DNA of 64,000 nucleotides from Arcticibacter sp041902385 (GTDB lineage Bacteria > Bacteroidota > Bacteroidia > Sphingobacteriales > Sphingobacteriaceae), in contig NZ_CP169244.1 of the NCBI RefSeq assembly GCF_041902385.1, forward strand, positions 1,240,001-1,304,000, given 5' to 3'. Positions 52,501-61,519 of this stretch are shown in pieces. Within the stretch, counting starts at the first letter, position 1. Every line of letters begins with the position of its first letter. Under the pieces are notes generated by a model. The model saw nothing but the letters and a program-made list of their open reading frames with translations, ran no database searches and was not told where the DNA came from. The position numbers were made by a program, and so were the translations under genes.

Positions 52501-53541
52501 ATGGCTGTATTCAACTATAAGGAACGTAACAACATCCTTCTCATTATCCTCATTGTACTCGGCTGTTGCATACTGTACTCCCTGCGTTTTATTGCAGGAT
52601 CGCTTCTTAGTACCGTTATCATGTATACCATCTTCAGGCCAGTCAATGTGTACCTGGCCCGAAAGAGACTGAACCGCCATTTCACAGCCGCCACGATCAT
52701 TACAAGTTCTCTTATAATTTTCGTAATACCGTTCTACGGACTCAGCCTCCTAGTGATTGATAAGATTACACAATTTCAAAAAGACCCCTTAACGCTGCGG
52801 GTCATTACCCTGAAACTTGACGACTTTTTCGGTTCAAAACTCCACCAGCCCGACATGTTGCAACGCGCAATCGGGAAGGCCAGTTCATACGCTGCTGACC
52901 TTTTCCCGTCTATAATCGGAGGAGCGGCAGATCTCCTTCTCGGAATCGTGGTCATGTATTTCCTGCTCTACTTCATGTTCATAAACTATGAGACCTTTGA
53001 GCGCCAGCTCTTGCGATATTCGCCCTTCCGCGAACAAAATGCCTTAAAGTTCGCTGCAGAACTGAAATATACCACCTACTCCAACATCCTTGGCCAGGGC
53101 CTGATAGCCATCGTCCAGGGTTCGCTTGTCTCCATCGGCTTTTTCATCTTTGACCTGCCCGACGCTATTTTCTGGGGCGTTATATCAGTATTCTTATCTT
53201 TTCTGCCACTTATAGGAGCCGCCTTTGTGTTTGTGCCCGCCGGATTTATTGCGATTGCCGGAGGAGACAAAACAAACGGCATAGGCATCCTGGTGTGGGG
53301 CATCCTTCTGGTATCTAATATCGACAATGTGATCAGGTTCCTCATCGCCCGGCAAATCGGCAACATCCACCCGATTATTACAGTTATTGGCGTTATCATT
53401 GGGATACCCACTTTTGGTATCATGGGTCTGGTACTCGGCCCCCTTCTGTTGTCGTATTTCATCCTCACGGTTAAAATTTATGAAACCAGCAAGCTGGCTT
53501 CTGACCGTCTCGACAAGATCCGGTCATCCGAAGAAGAGTAG
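52501..53541 (+). CDS. AI-2E family transporter
   Basis: A 346-aa polytopic membrane protein with about eight helices: paired N-terminal helices, a large loop (about 75-140), and the C-terminal signature VFVPAGFIAIAGGDKTNGIGILVWGILLVSNIDNVIRF (seen here as VSNIDNVIRF) with GIPTFGIMGLVLGPLLLSYF. The family includes TqsA and sodium/proton antiporters; the substrate is not predictable. It follows the signalling cluster on the same strand with a 63-nt gap. Confidence 0.92.
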   Translation: MAVFNYKERNNILLIILIVLGCCILYSLRFIAGSLLSTVIMYTIFRPVNVYLARKRLNRHFTAATIITSSLIIFVIPFYGLSLLVIDKITQFQKDPLTLRVITLKLDDFFGSKLHQPDMLQRAIGKASSYAADLFPSIIGGAADLLLGIVVMYFLLYFMFINYETFERQLLRYSPFREQNALKFAAELKYTTYSNILGQGLIAIVQGSLVSIGFFIFDLPDAIFWGVISVFLSFLPLIGAAFVFVPAGFIAIAGGDKTNGIGILVWGILLVSNIDNVIRFLIARQIGNIHPIITVIGVIIGIPTFGIMGLVLGPLLLSYFILTVKIYETSKLASDRLDKIRSSEEE

Positions 53542-53664
53542 TTTTACACATGCCGGCTATGCTCGCTTAATACATCATATATTTGAATTAATCAAAACAG
53601 ATCGTTTCTGTATTTTGTATTAATATTAGTTAAATAATTACTAAAAAACTTAAACTTCTAAGTC

Positions 53665-53937
53665 ATGAGCGACAATTCAAAGGTTCTGCTGGCCCTGCTC
53701 GCAGGAGTAGCTGCCGGAGCTGCACTAGGCATCTTATTTGCCCCCGACAAGGGCTCTGATACCCGCGACAAATTAAACGACGCACTAAAGAATCTGGGCG
53801 ATTCAATTAAAGACCGTGCTGCCGAAGAGATCGAAACCTTTTCTTCTCTAAAAGACAAGGTGATGGATAACATCAAGTCCAGATTCGGAGCTATGGAGGA
53901 AGAATTCGCTTCTCAGGATTCTGCGCCTCAGGTGTAA
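53665..53937 (+). CDS. YtxH domain-containing protein
   Basis: A 90-aa protein with an N-terminal membrane helix rich in Gly and Ala (LLALLAGVAAGAALGILFAPDKG), the YtxH signature, then a charged amphipathic helix. These proteins are often stress-induced in Bacteroidota and Firmicutes. It begins a three-gene run with a Holin-X-like protein and a partner protein, suggesting an envelope stress function. Confidence 0.9.
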   Translation: MSDNSKVLLALLAGVAAGAALGILFAPDKGSDTRDKLNDALKNLGDSIKDRAAEEIETFSSLKDKVMDNIKSRFGAMEEEFASQDSAPQV

Positions 53938-53972
53938 TTTCACTAGTTCCTGATTTATTTACTTTATTGTTT

Positions 53973-54329
53973 ATGCCAGAAACACAAGACCAGAAATCGC
54001 AGGACATTGTCTCTTTGCTTAAGGAATATATTTCCACTAAAGTGGAACTCGCACGCTTATCAGCCATTGAAAGACTGACCGTAGTAACGTCGAGCCTGAT
54101 CACCATATCCTGTGTGGTGATGGCTGCCCTTCTTACTTTCCTGTTTGCATCATTGACGCTTGCCTTTTTCCTGGGCGAACTCCTTGATTCAAATGCAGCC
54201 GGCTTCGGACTGGTGGCCTTGCTCTATCTGATCATTGCTGTTGTTATCGCCAAGACGAAAGACCAGTACATTAACAAGCACCTGCAGGATTTTATGGTTA
54301 AGATAATATTCAACAAAAAGAAGAAATAG
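53973..54329 (+). CDS. Phage-holin-family (Holin-X/DUF1469-like) membrane protein
   Basis: A protein of 118 aa from ATG 53973 (MPETQDQKSQ). The N-terminal amphipathic helix (VSLLKEYISTKVELARLSAIE) is followed by two membrane helices (about 33-60 and 68-90), as in the Holin-X family. Despite the family name these are chromosomal membrane proteins with no proven lysis role; no phage genes are near. Its stop codon is directly followed by the next start at 54330. Confidence 0.85.
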   Translation: MPETQDQKSQDIVSLLKEYISTKVELARLSAIERLTVVTSSLITISCVVMAALLTFLFASLTLAFFLGELLDSNAAGFGLVALLYLIIAVVIAKTKDQYINKHLQDFMVKIIFNKKKK

Positions 54330-54787
54330 ATGGAAAAAAGCTTCAGCAGCCTGGCAGAACTACAGGCAGAAATCGATCTTTTGAAAGTGAAGAACTTCCA
54401 GCAGGAGGAAACCTTAAAGGAATCATTAAGCAGTCCCTCTGCCGTACTCCACTCCATAAAGGGCTTTTTCAAAGCAGGGAATAACAAGAAGTCTTTAACC
54501 TCTGATCTTCTTAATCAGGATGTTATTACGAATATAGCCCGCGTAGCAATCCCTCTCTTCATGAATGGCGTACTGTTCAAGAAATCCGGTTTTATTACGA
54601 AAACCCTGGTGACCTTCATCTCGCAAAAGATGGCCAAGCAGGTGAACTCTAATGCTGTTTCGGGTATAATGGATAAAGTAAAAGGCTTATTCCAGAAAAA
54701 AAGACTTCGTCTTTCAGCAACTTTGGTGTTAAAGCCGCCCGCAGACCACTTGACTACGGGATTCCGCCAGACAGCGAGAGCTATTAA
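54330..54787 (+). pseudogene. Hypothetical membrane-associated partner of YtxH/holin genes, one frameshift
   Basis: The uncorrected frame runs to 54818 but turns unnatural after LFQKK. Adding one A to the A7 run 54696-54702 gives KTSSFSNFGVKAARRPLDYGIPPDSESY and a stop at 54785-54787, about 152 aa in all (tail quoted here in pieces: FGVKAARRPL, YGIPPDSESY). The corrected stop precedes the terminator hairpin that starts at 54806, whereas the uncorrected stop falls inside it. The protein has a helical N-terminus (about 1-45) and one hydrophobic segment (VAIPLFMNGVLFKKSGF). I do not know the family. Confidence 0.7.
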
Positions 54788-54805
54788 CCTGGCATCCACA
54801 AAAGC

Positions 54806-54852
54806 AAAGCCTCATTGAAAAGAACCTGCAGCTCTTATCAACGAGGCTTTTT
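54806..54852 (+). terminator. Terminator after the YtxH/holin operon
   Basis: AAAGCCTCATTGA and TCAACGAGGCTTT form a stem with one mismatch, followed by TT. It lies 18 nt after the corrected stop of the third gene and faces the convergent fcl gene. Confidence 0.65.
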
Positions 54853-54880
54853 GGTGAAAGTGTATTTGTTTTAAAGGCCA

Positions 54881-55828
54881 TTATGAAGCAACGGCAGTCT
54901 CTTCAAGCTTAGAAAGAAAATCTGAATAAGCCAGCTTTATCCCTTCCTTCAGCCCCACTGAGTGCTTCCAGCCATATGAATGCAATTTAGAAACATCCAT
55001 AAGCTTACGGGGTGTGCCGTCAGGTTTTGCTGCATCAAACACCAATTTTCCTTCGTATCCTATAATTTCGCTGATAATCTCAGCCAGTTCCTTGATGGTA
55101 ATATCTTCGCCAGTACCGATATTAATCAGATTGGGTTCATCGTAAATATCCATCAGGGTTACGCAAGCATCTGCAAGGTCGTCAGCAAATAGGAATTCCC
55201 TTCTGGGGCTTCCAGTCCCCCATACAACCACCTCCTCTGCTCCGTTCACCTTTGCCTCATGAAATTTACGGATCAGAGCAGGCAGAACATGCGAATTCTG
55301 CGGGTGATAATTGTCATTGTACCCGTATAAATTTGTCGGCATCACCGAGACAAAGTTGCACCCATACTGCGCCCGGTAGGCATCGCACATTTTGATCCCG
55401 GCTATTTTTGCAATCGCATAGGGTTCGTTCGTATATTCAAGTGAGCCCGTCAGCAGATACTCTTCCTTCAAAGGTTGCGGAGCCAGCTTAGGGTAGATAC
55501 AGCTCGATCCAAGAAACATCAGCTTCTTGACACCCTGCTTATAGGAGTTGTGAATGATGTTGTTTTGAATCATCAGATTTTCGTAGAGAAAATCCGCACG
55601 ATACGTATTATTGGCTACAATACCTCCAACTTTAGCTGCTGCAAGGAAAACGTAGTCGGGCTTTTCCTCTGCAAAGAAAGTGGCAACTGCCTGCTGATCT
55701 CTCAAATCAAGTTCAGAAGAAGATCTGGTAACAATATTGTCAAAACCGGTTTGCTGTAGTTTCCTAAAAATGGCAGACCCGACCATACCACGGTGCCCCG
55801 CCACATAGATTTTCGCTTCTTTTTCCAC
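54881..55828 (-). CDS. fcl: GDP-L-fucose synthase
   Basis: A 315-aa extended SDR, from GTG 55828 (VEKEAKIYVAGHRGMVGSAI). It has the cofactor loop GHRGMVG, FLAAAKVGGI, the catalytic Ser in LGSSCIYP, YAIAK (Tyr and Lys of YxxxK), MPTNLYG and RREFLFADDLADA. It converts GDP-4-keto-6-deoxymannose to GDP-L-fucose for surface glycans. A longer frame to 55876 exists, but the extra 16 residues do not fit the family. No gmd gene is adjacent. Confidence 0.95.
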   Translation of the reverse strand: MEKEAKIYVAGHRGMVGSAIFRKLQQTGFDNIVTRSSSELDLRDQQAVATFFAEEKPDYVFLAAAKVGGIVANNTYRADFLYENLMIQNNIIHNSYKQGVKKLMFLGSSCIYPKLAPQPLKEEYLLTGSLEYTNEPYAIAKIAGIKMCDAYRAQYGCNFVSVMPTNLYGYNDNYHPQNSHVLPALIRKFHEAKVNGAEEVVVWGTGSPRREFLFADDLADACVTLMDIYDEPNLINIGTGEDITIKELAEIISEIIGYEGKLVFDAAKPDGTPRKLMDVSKLHSYGWKHSVGLKEGIKLAYSDFLSKLEETAVAS

Positions 55829-56399
55829 GGATGTGAAGTGTTTGGCCAAATATAGGCAATCTGCACGGGTTACCATTCGTCTTTAAGTAAGCTCGTTGTC
55901 AAATTTTAAACTAATCGGTGCTTTTAATTAAATTTTAATTAAAAAGAAGCTTTATCTTTGAGGTAGCACTGCCGGCAATAGCTCCGTGCTGCAAAAGGCC
56001 ATAATACTTCTCTTCCGCCTGCGCACCAGCAGACGGCCTCACTAAAGAACCACTACAAGCTTGTTTCAATACCAGTCCTGATAAACTCTAAGAGCGGACT
56101 GAGTCCGGGTTAACTGCGGTTATTTCTCGCTTTTACCCGCAGTCAGCCCGCACTCAAGCCTCACTTAGCCCTCACCGGATGATGCGAAGGCAATATTCAT
56201 AAAACAAACTAAAGTAGTGAAAAGGAACAGTCGGTTTGGAACAGTGGCATTTTCAATTGACCTGTTATCTTTTGAAAAAACCTTCGTGAGCTGCGCAGGA
56301 GAACAGGAATTAAAGATAGGTAAATGTTCTTTAGGGCCATTTAAAAACAAATAGACTTACACGAAAAACTTGCAGTACATTTGCAGGCAGTTTAATTGA
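55829..56399. other. Intergenic region with an isolated plus-strand -7 box
   Basis: About 570 bp separate divergent fcl and trmB. A 10-bp AT-rich inverted repeat (55922-55944) is followed by TATCTTTG at 55953-55960, a plus-strand -7 box with no open frame behind it for over 400 bp. A weak CTGCGG hairpin lies near 56116-56145. A second -7 box, TACATTTG (56376-56383), probably serves trmB. A small RNA starting near 55967 is possible. Confidence 0.4.
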
Positions 56400-57047
56400 A
56401 TGGGAAAAGATAAATTAAGACGATTTGCAGAGGTTGCAACGTTTGAAAACGTGCTGCAGCTGGATGAAGGAAAAATCTTCAAAGGGCGATGGAGTGAAGC
56501 TCACTTTAAGAATGACCAGCCACTAATTCTGGAACTTGCCTGCGGCAAGGGAGAGTATACCGTTAACCTGGCCAGACTCTTTCCCGACAAGAACTTTATC
56601 GGCATCGACTACAAAGGCAACAGAATCTGGCGCGGGGCCAAGACTGCTCTTGAAGAAAATATTACCAACGTCGCTTTTCTGAGAATCCAGATCGAAAACA
56701 TCCTGGACTATTTCGCAGAGGGCGAAGTTTCAGAGATATGGATCACATTTCCTGACCCTCAGCCACAGATAAGCCGAGAGAAGAAACGGCTTACTTTCCC
56801 CGGCTTTCTTCAAAAGTACCGCATAGTACTTAAGCCGGAGGGCATTATGCACCTCAAAACAGACAACGATGGCTTACACGCCTACACCATCGAGAAGATT
56901 GAGGAACTTAAATTAACTCTTCTCCAGCGTACTGAGGATCTCTATCGGTCAGAGCTGGTTGATGATGTATTGTCTATAAAAACTTATTACGAAAAAAAGT
57001 ATCTTGCAAACGACAAGAATATAAACTACCTGAAGTTTACGTTCTGA
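56400..57047 (+). CDS. trmB: tRNA (guanine-N7-)-methyltransferase
   Basis: A 215-aa SAM methyltransferase. Motif I is LELACGKGEYTVNLA, followed by FIGIDYKGNRIWRGAKTA and the TrmB signature WITFPDPQPQ. It makes m7G46 in the variable loop of tRNAs. It is one nt before the ATL gene, so the two are co-transcribed and probably share a small operon with the CMD and tag genes. It carries a -7 box at 56376-56383. Confidence 0.96.
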   Translation: MGKDKLRRFAEVATFENVLQLDEGKIFKGRWSEAHFKNDQPLILELACGKGEYTVNLARLFPDKNFIGIDYKGNRIWRGAKTALEENITNVAFLRIQIENILDYFAEGEVSEIWITFPDPQPQISREKKRLTFPGFLQKYRIVLKPEGIMHLKTDNDGLHAYTIEKIEELKLTLLQRTEDLYRSELVDDVLSIKTYYEKKYLANDKNINYLKFTF

Positions 57048-57048
57048 G

Positions 57049-57384
57049 ATGAACAAGGATAACTTTTTCGAAATGGTGTTCGAAGTTGTGCGACAGATCC
57101 CATATGGACGGGTAACTTCTTATGGTGCTATTGCCGAGTTCCTGGGAGCAAAGCGCTCGTCGCGCATGGTGGGATATGCAATGAATGGCGCCGGGAAAGC
57201 AACTCCTCCTGTGCCTGCTCACCGGGTGGTCAACAGAGCGGGTATGCTTACCGGAAAGGCTGCCTTTGGCAGCACTGACCTGATGCAGGAACTTCTTGAG
57301 AGAGAAGGAATAAAGGTCAAAAATGACAAGATAGTAGATTTCAAGACGGTATTCTGGCATCCGGAATCCTTGCTTGAGAGCTGA
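57049..57384 (+). CDS. Alkyltransferase-like protein (ATL, MGMT family)
   Basis: A 111-aa protein of the MGMT DNA-binding type: IPYGRVTSYGAIAEFLG, SSRMVGYAM (Arg finger) and PVPAHRVV. The active-site PCHRV of true methyltransferases is PAHRV here, with Ala for Cys. ATLs bind O6-alkylguanine and hand it to nucleotide excision repair rather than repairing it directly. It lies in a row with tag, another alkylation repair gene. Confidence 0.92.
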   Translation: MNKDNFFEMVFEVVRQIPYGRVTSYGAIAEFLGAKRSSRMVGYAMNGAGKATPPVPAHRVVNRAGMLTGKAAFGSTDLMQELLEREGIKVKNDKIVDFKTVFWHPESLLES

Positions 57385-57441
57385 ACACCAGCTGCGGACC
57401 TGAATAATCTTTGGATGCCTTTACTTAACTGAGTCAAAAAA

Positions 57442-57795
57442 ATGGGAAAACTAATAGACGATTTTAATAGCTACCGGAGCCGGATGAACGACCGGATCAT
57501 GGAAACCTCAAATACGAACATCAAGCGTTTTTTTGCGCTCGACACCACTTCATATGCAGCGGGAGCGCTTGACGTGAAGACAAAAGAAATGCTGGGCCTG
57601 GTGGCGTCTATGGTACTGAGATGCGACGACTGCATTAAATATCATCTGGGAAAATGCCACGAAGCCGGGGTGACGAGCGATGAACTTAATGAAGTGTTTA
57701 TGATCGCGAATCTCGTCGGCGGGTCCATCGTCATTCCACATTACCGCAGAGCAGTAGAGTACTGGGACGAGCTCTGTGAGCAACAGGCTTCCTGA
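57442..57795 (+). CDS. Carboxymuconolactone decarboxylase/AhpD-like family protein
   Basis: A 117-aa all-helical protein with the CMD-fold core LDVKTKEMLGLVASMVLRCDDCIKYH (shown partly: LRCDDCIKYHL), in which CxxC and the following His match AhpD-type redox centres. It may act as an alkylhydroperoxide-type thiol reductase. It is positioned between the ATL and tag genes with gaps of 57 and 17 nt. Confidence 0.9.
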   Translation: MGKLIDDFNSYRSRMNDRIMETSNTNIKRFFALDTTSYAAGALDVKTKEMLGLVASMVLRCDDCIKYHLGKCHEAGVTSDELNEVFMIANLVGGSIVIPHYRRAVEYWDELCEQQAS

Positions 57796-57812
57796 GCGTA
57801 AATAAAAAGAAT

Positions 57813-58403
57813 ATGAGCGACAGCAATTCATCAAAAGAAAGCATCATCCGGTGCGGATGGTGCGGTTCTGATCCCTTGTACATGAAGTACCACGATGAAG
57901 AGTGGGGAAAAGAAGTGCATGATGACGAGGTCCTTTTCGAATTTTTAATCCTCGAGTCGGCGCAGGCCGGACTAAGCTGGATCACCATTCTTAAGCGAAG
58001 GGAAAACTACAGGAAAGCTTTTGCAGAATTTGATGTGCGGAGGGTAGCCGCATTTACAGAAGAAGATGTGGCCCGGCTGATGCAGGACGAAGGGATCATC
58101 CGGAACAGACTGAAAATTGAGGCAGCGATCAGCAACGCAAAGCTCTTCCTGAAGGTACAGGAGGAGTTCGGCTCCTTCGACCGGTATCTGTATTCGTTCA
58201 TGCCAGAGGGGAAAGCCATCATTAATGAAGTCGGTAACCTGAAGGATGTGCCGGCCAGGACTGAGCTATCCGACACCATATCCAGGGATATGAAGAAAAG
58301 AGGCTTTAAGTTTTTCGGAACTACTATTTGTTACGCCCATATGCAGGCCACCGGTATGATCAATGACCACCTCGACAATTGCTCCTTCAAACACACGAAC
58401 TAA
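57813..58403 (+). CDS. tag: DNA-3-methyladenine glycosylase I
   Basis: A 196-aa protein with the Tag signature: RCGWCGSDPLYMKYHDEEWG (in two pieces, RCGWCG and YHDEEWG), the zinc-binding Cys and His, FEFLILESAQAGLSW, and the C-terminal HMQATGMINDH with conserved His and Cys (CSFKH). It removes 3-methyladenine from DNA to start base-excision repair. It follows the CMD gene by 17 nt. Confidence 0.96.
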   Translation: MSDSNSSKESIIRCGWCGSDPLYMKYHDEEWGKEVHDDEVLFEFLILESAQAGLSWITILKRRENYRKAFAEFDVRRVAAFTEEDVARLMQDEGIIRNRLKIEAAISNAKLFLKVQEEFGSFDRYLYSFMPEGKAIINEVGNLKDVPARTELSDTISRDMKKRGFKFFGTTICYAHMQATGMINDHLDNCSFKHTN

Positions 58404-58711
58404 GTCTGGTTAAATCGACCTTACCCTAAATTCTGGATTCCGATATGCAATACTACTTCACGCGTCCTGTAATCTGTTCCTTTTAATCCTTGACCAGATC
58501 ACGGAATAAAAGAGTGTGAGCTACTTGGCCCACCGCTTTTAACACAGTGATTGCTCTTCCCGCATTTAACACGACCGCTCTGCATATTGAGCATGACGAT
58601 CGGGCGGGCCAGCCTCCTAAGATTAATTATTTTGTTGTTACCTTTGGGCAACAAGCGTTCGTTTAGTGTCCTGAATGACGCGGATCACGGATATCTGTGC
58701 AAGTAAACAAG
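58404..58711. other. Intergenic region before polA
   Basis: About 308 bp with no gene. TACCTTTG at 58639-58646 is a -7 box in front of polA. A hairpin with CGACCGCTC/GAGCATGACG-like sequence is weak and not called. Confidence 0.4.
58639..58646 (+). promoter_or_regulatory. Putative -7 box of polA
   Basis: TACCTTTG fits TAnnTTTG, 65 nt before ATG 58712. A TTG at the standard spacing is not seen. Confidence 0.45.
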
Positions 58712-61510
58712 ATGAAAAAACTATTTCTGTTAGACGGTATGGCTCTGATATACAGGGCTCACTTTGCGTTAAGCAAGAATCCCCGCTTTACCTCCGGAGG
58801 CATAAATACTTCGGCCGTTATGGGGTTCACCAATACGTTGCTGGAAATCCTAAGGAAGGAAAGTCCAAGCCATATCGCCGTCGTATTTGATACCGATGCT
58901 CCTACCGAACGCCATACCGACTTTACTGATTACAAAGCGCACCGGGAAGCAATGCCGGAAGATCTTTCGGCAGCCCTTCCGTATGTGATCAGACTGATAG
59001 AAGGGTTTAACATTCCTGTCATCACCGCTGATGGGTACGAGGCGGACGACATCATTGGAACGCTTGCTAAAAAAGCAGAACAACGAGGTTATACCGTATT
59101 CTGTATGACCCCTGACAAAGATTTCGCTCAGCTTGTTTCAGACAATATCTTTATATACAAGCCCTCGCGGATGGGCAGTGACATCGAAATCCTCGGAGTG
59201 CCTGAAGTGCTCTCTAAATGGGAGGTGGAACGAGTAGAACAGGTAATCGATATTCTTGGCCTATGGGGCGACGCAGTTGATAATATTCCCGGCATTCCGG
59301 GGATTGGCGAAAAGACGGCTAAATCGTTGATAAAACAGTACGGTTCCGTTGAGAAAATTATTGAGAACAGCCACGAACTGAAAGGCAAGCTACGCGAAAA
59401 CGTGGAAAAGTACGCAGAACAGGGACTGGTGTCGAAGAAACTGGCTACGATCCTGCTGAACGCGCCGGTTGAACTTGACGAGGAGGCTTTGCAAGTAAAC
59501 CCGCCTAGCAGGGATAAGCTTGAACCGCTTTTCATGGAACTCGAGTTCCGCACGATCGGTCGCCGCGTTTTTGGTGAAGAATTCAACGTCGCAAACGTCA
59601 GGCAGGTAAGCTACGGACAGCAAACTGATCTTTTCGGGCAGCCGGCTGAGACCGTTGAAGTAAAAACTGAAACGATCGTTGAACCGGTCGCACCCTCGAA
59701 GAATATCGATAACACCGAACACGAATACATCCTGGCGGATTCGGCGGAGAAACGAGAGGAGCTCATCGTGCATCTCTCCAAGCAGCCATTTTTCTGCTTC
59801 GATACTGAAACAACTTGTACAGATGCGAACAACTGTGAGCTGGTGGGAATGTCTTTTTCCGTTGAAAAAGGCAGGGGCTGGTACGTTCCTGTCCCCCTTG
59901 ACCAGCACGCAGCCAAGGCACTCGTACAGGAATTTAAAGCTCTTTTCGAAAATGAAACTATCCGCAAAGTGGGGCAGAACCTCAAGTATGACATTCTTGT
60001 CCTGAACTGGTACGGCGTCTTTGTAAAAGGAGAGCTCTTTGACACGATGATTGCCCACTACCTCATTGATCCCGACACACGGCATAACATGGATATCCTT
60101 GCGGAGAATTACCTCGGATACACTCCTGTTCCTATTACCTCCCTGATCGGGTCAAAAGGCAAGAACCAGGGCAATATGAGGGACGTCGAACTCGAAAAGA
60201 TCAAGGAATATGCCACAGAAGATGCAGACATCACCCTTCAGTTAAAGGACGTTTTTGAACCTTTACTCGAGGGAACGGGGACCTACAAGCTTGCCAAAGA
60301 AATAGAAAACCCGCTGATTTATGTCCTTTCAGACATGGAGCGGGAAGGAGTGCGGGTAGACGAACCTGCCCTGGCCGAATATTCGCGGCAGCTGGAACTC
60401 GACATCCGGCAGCTTGAGCAAACCATCTATGACAAGGCCGGCGTCCGGTTTAATATTGCGTCGCCCAGGCAACTCGGTGAGGTTCTTTTCGATAAGCTTC
60501 AGCTTGATCCAAAGGCAAAGAAGACCAAGACCGGTCAGTACCAGACGGGAGAGGACGTATTGATGTCGCTGGCCAGCAAGAGCGACATCGTAAAGGACAT
60601 CCTTGACTTCAGACAGCTGCAGAAGCTGAAGTCGACCTACGTTGATGCACTGCCACTGATGATTAACCCTAAGACGGGGAGGATCCATACTTCATACAAC
60701 CAGGCTGTAGCAGCTACCGGAAGACTAAGTTCCAATAATCCGAATCTGCAGAATATACCGATAAGAACAGAACGGGGAAGGGAAGTTAGAAAAGCGTTCA
60801 TCCCAAGAGACGAGAACCACGTCCTGCTTTCTGCCGACTATTCACAGATTGAGCTTCGCCTTATTGCTGAAATAAGCAAGGATGAGAACATGATGGACGC
60901 TTTTGCCCGCGGACTGGATATCCACACGGCGACCGCTGCAAAGGTATACGGCGTAGGGCTTGAAGATGTCACTTCTACGCACAGGCGCAACGCAAAGGCG
61001 GTTAACTTCGGTATCATTTATGGGCAGTCGGCCTTCGGGTTGTCGCAAAGCCTGGGAATACCACGAAAGGAGGCGGCTGAGATCATCGAAGAATACTTCA
61101 GGCAATACTCGGGTATCAAGCGGTACATGAGCGACACAATGAACTTTGCCCGCGAGAATGGCTATGTGCAGACCTTAATGGGGCGCCGCCGATATCTGCG
61201 CGACATCAATTCAGCAAACGCCACTGTCAGAGGCTTCGCGGAGCGAAATGCTATTAATGCTCCAATACAGGGTTCCGCCGCAGACCTGATCAAAATCGCC
61301 ATGATTAACATTCATCGTGATATCAGAGAAAAGAACCTCGACACTAAAATGACGATGCAAGTGCATGACGAACTTGTTTTTGACGTACCTTTATCTGAAA
61401 TAGACCTTGTAAAGCCTATTATCGAAGAAAGAATGAAAAACGCCATTAAAACGACAGTACCTATTTTAGTAGAAATGGGCACCGGAGTGAACTGGCTCGA
61501 AGCCCACTAG
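58712..61510 (+). CDS. polA: DNA polymerase I
   Basis: A 932-aa enzyme from ATG 58712 (MKKLFLLDGMALIYRAHFA); an upstream GTG would add five residues. It has a 5'-3' exonuclease domain (GYEADDIIGTLA, PGIPGIGEKTA), a 3'-5' proofreading domain with intact FCFDTETT, and a family A polymerase domain with LSADYSQIELR, motif B RRNAKAVNFGIIYG and motif C VHDELVF. It acts in Okazaki fragment processing and repair. It is followed 9 nt later by a small envelope gene. Confidence 0.97.
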   Translation: MKKLFLLDGMALIYRAHFALSKNPRFTSGGINTSAVMGFTNTLLEILRKESPSHIAVVFDTDAPTERHTDFTDYKAHREAMPEDLSAALPYVIRLIEGFNIPVITADGYEADDIIGTLAKKAEQRGYTVFCMTPDKDFAQLVSDNIFIYKPSRMGSDIEILGVPEVLSKWEVERVEQVIDILGLWGDAVDNIPGIPGIGEKTAKSLIKQYGSVEKIIENSHELKGKLRENVEKYAEQGLVSKKLATILLNAPVELDEEALQVNPPSRDKLEPLFMELEFRTIGRRVFGEEFNVANVRQVSYGQQTDLFGQPAETVEVKTETIVEPVAPSKNIDNTEHEYILADSAEKREELIVHLSKQPFFCFDTETTCTDANNCELVGMSFSVEKGRGWYVPVPLDQHAAKALVQEFKALFENETIRKVGQNLKYDILVLNWYGVFVKGELFDTMIAHYLIDPDTRHNMDILAENYLGYTPVPITSLIGSKGKNQGNMRDVELEKIKEYATEDADITLQLKDVFEPLLEGTGTYKLAKEIENPLIYVLSDMEREGVRVDEPALAEYSRQLELDIRQLEQTIYDKAGVRFNIASPRQLGEVLFDKLQLDPKAKKTKTGQYQTGEDVLMSLASKSDIVKDILDFRQLQKLKSTYVDALPLMINPKTGRIHTSYNQAVAATGRLSSNNPNLQNIPIRTERGREVRKAFIPRDENHVLLSADYSQIELRLIAEISKDENMMDAFARGLDIHTATAAKVYGVGLEDVTSTHRRNAKAVNFGIIYGQSAFGLSQSLGIPRKEAAEIIEEYFRQYSGIKRYMSDTMNFARENGYVQTLMGRRRYLRDINSANATVRGFAERNAINAPIQGSAADLIKIAMINIHRDIREKNLDTKMTMQVHDELVFDVPLSEIDLVKPIIEERMKNAIKTTVPILVEMGTGVNWLEAH

Positions 61511-61519
61511 GGAGATCAG

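Noticed and set aside
53973..54329. Holin-family name taken as sign of a prophage
   Set aside because: No integrase, capsid, tail or lysis genes; the family is common on Bacteroidota chromosomes next to YtxH genes.
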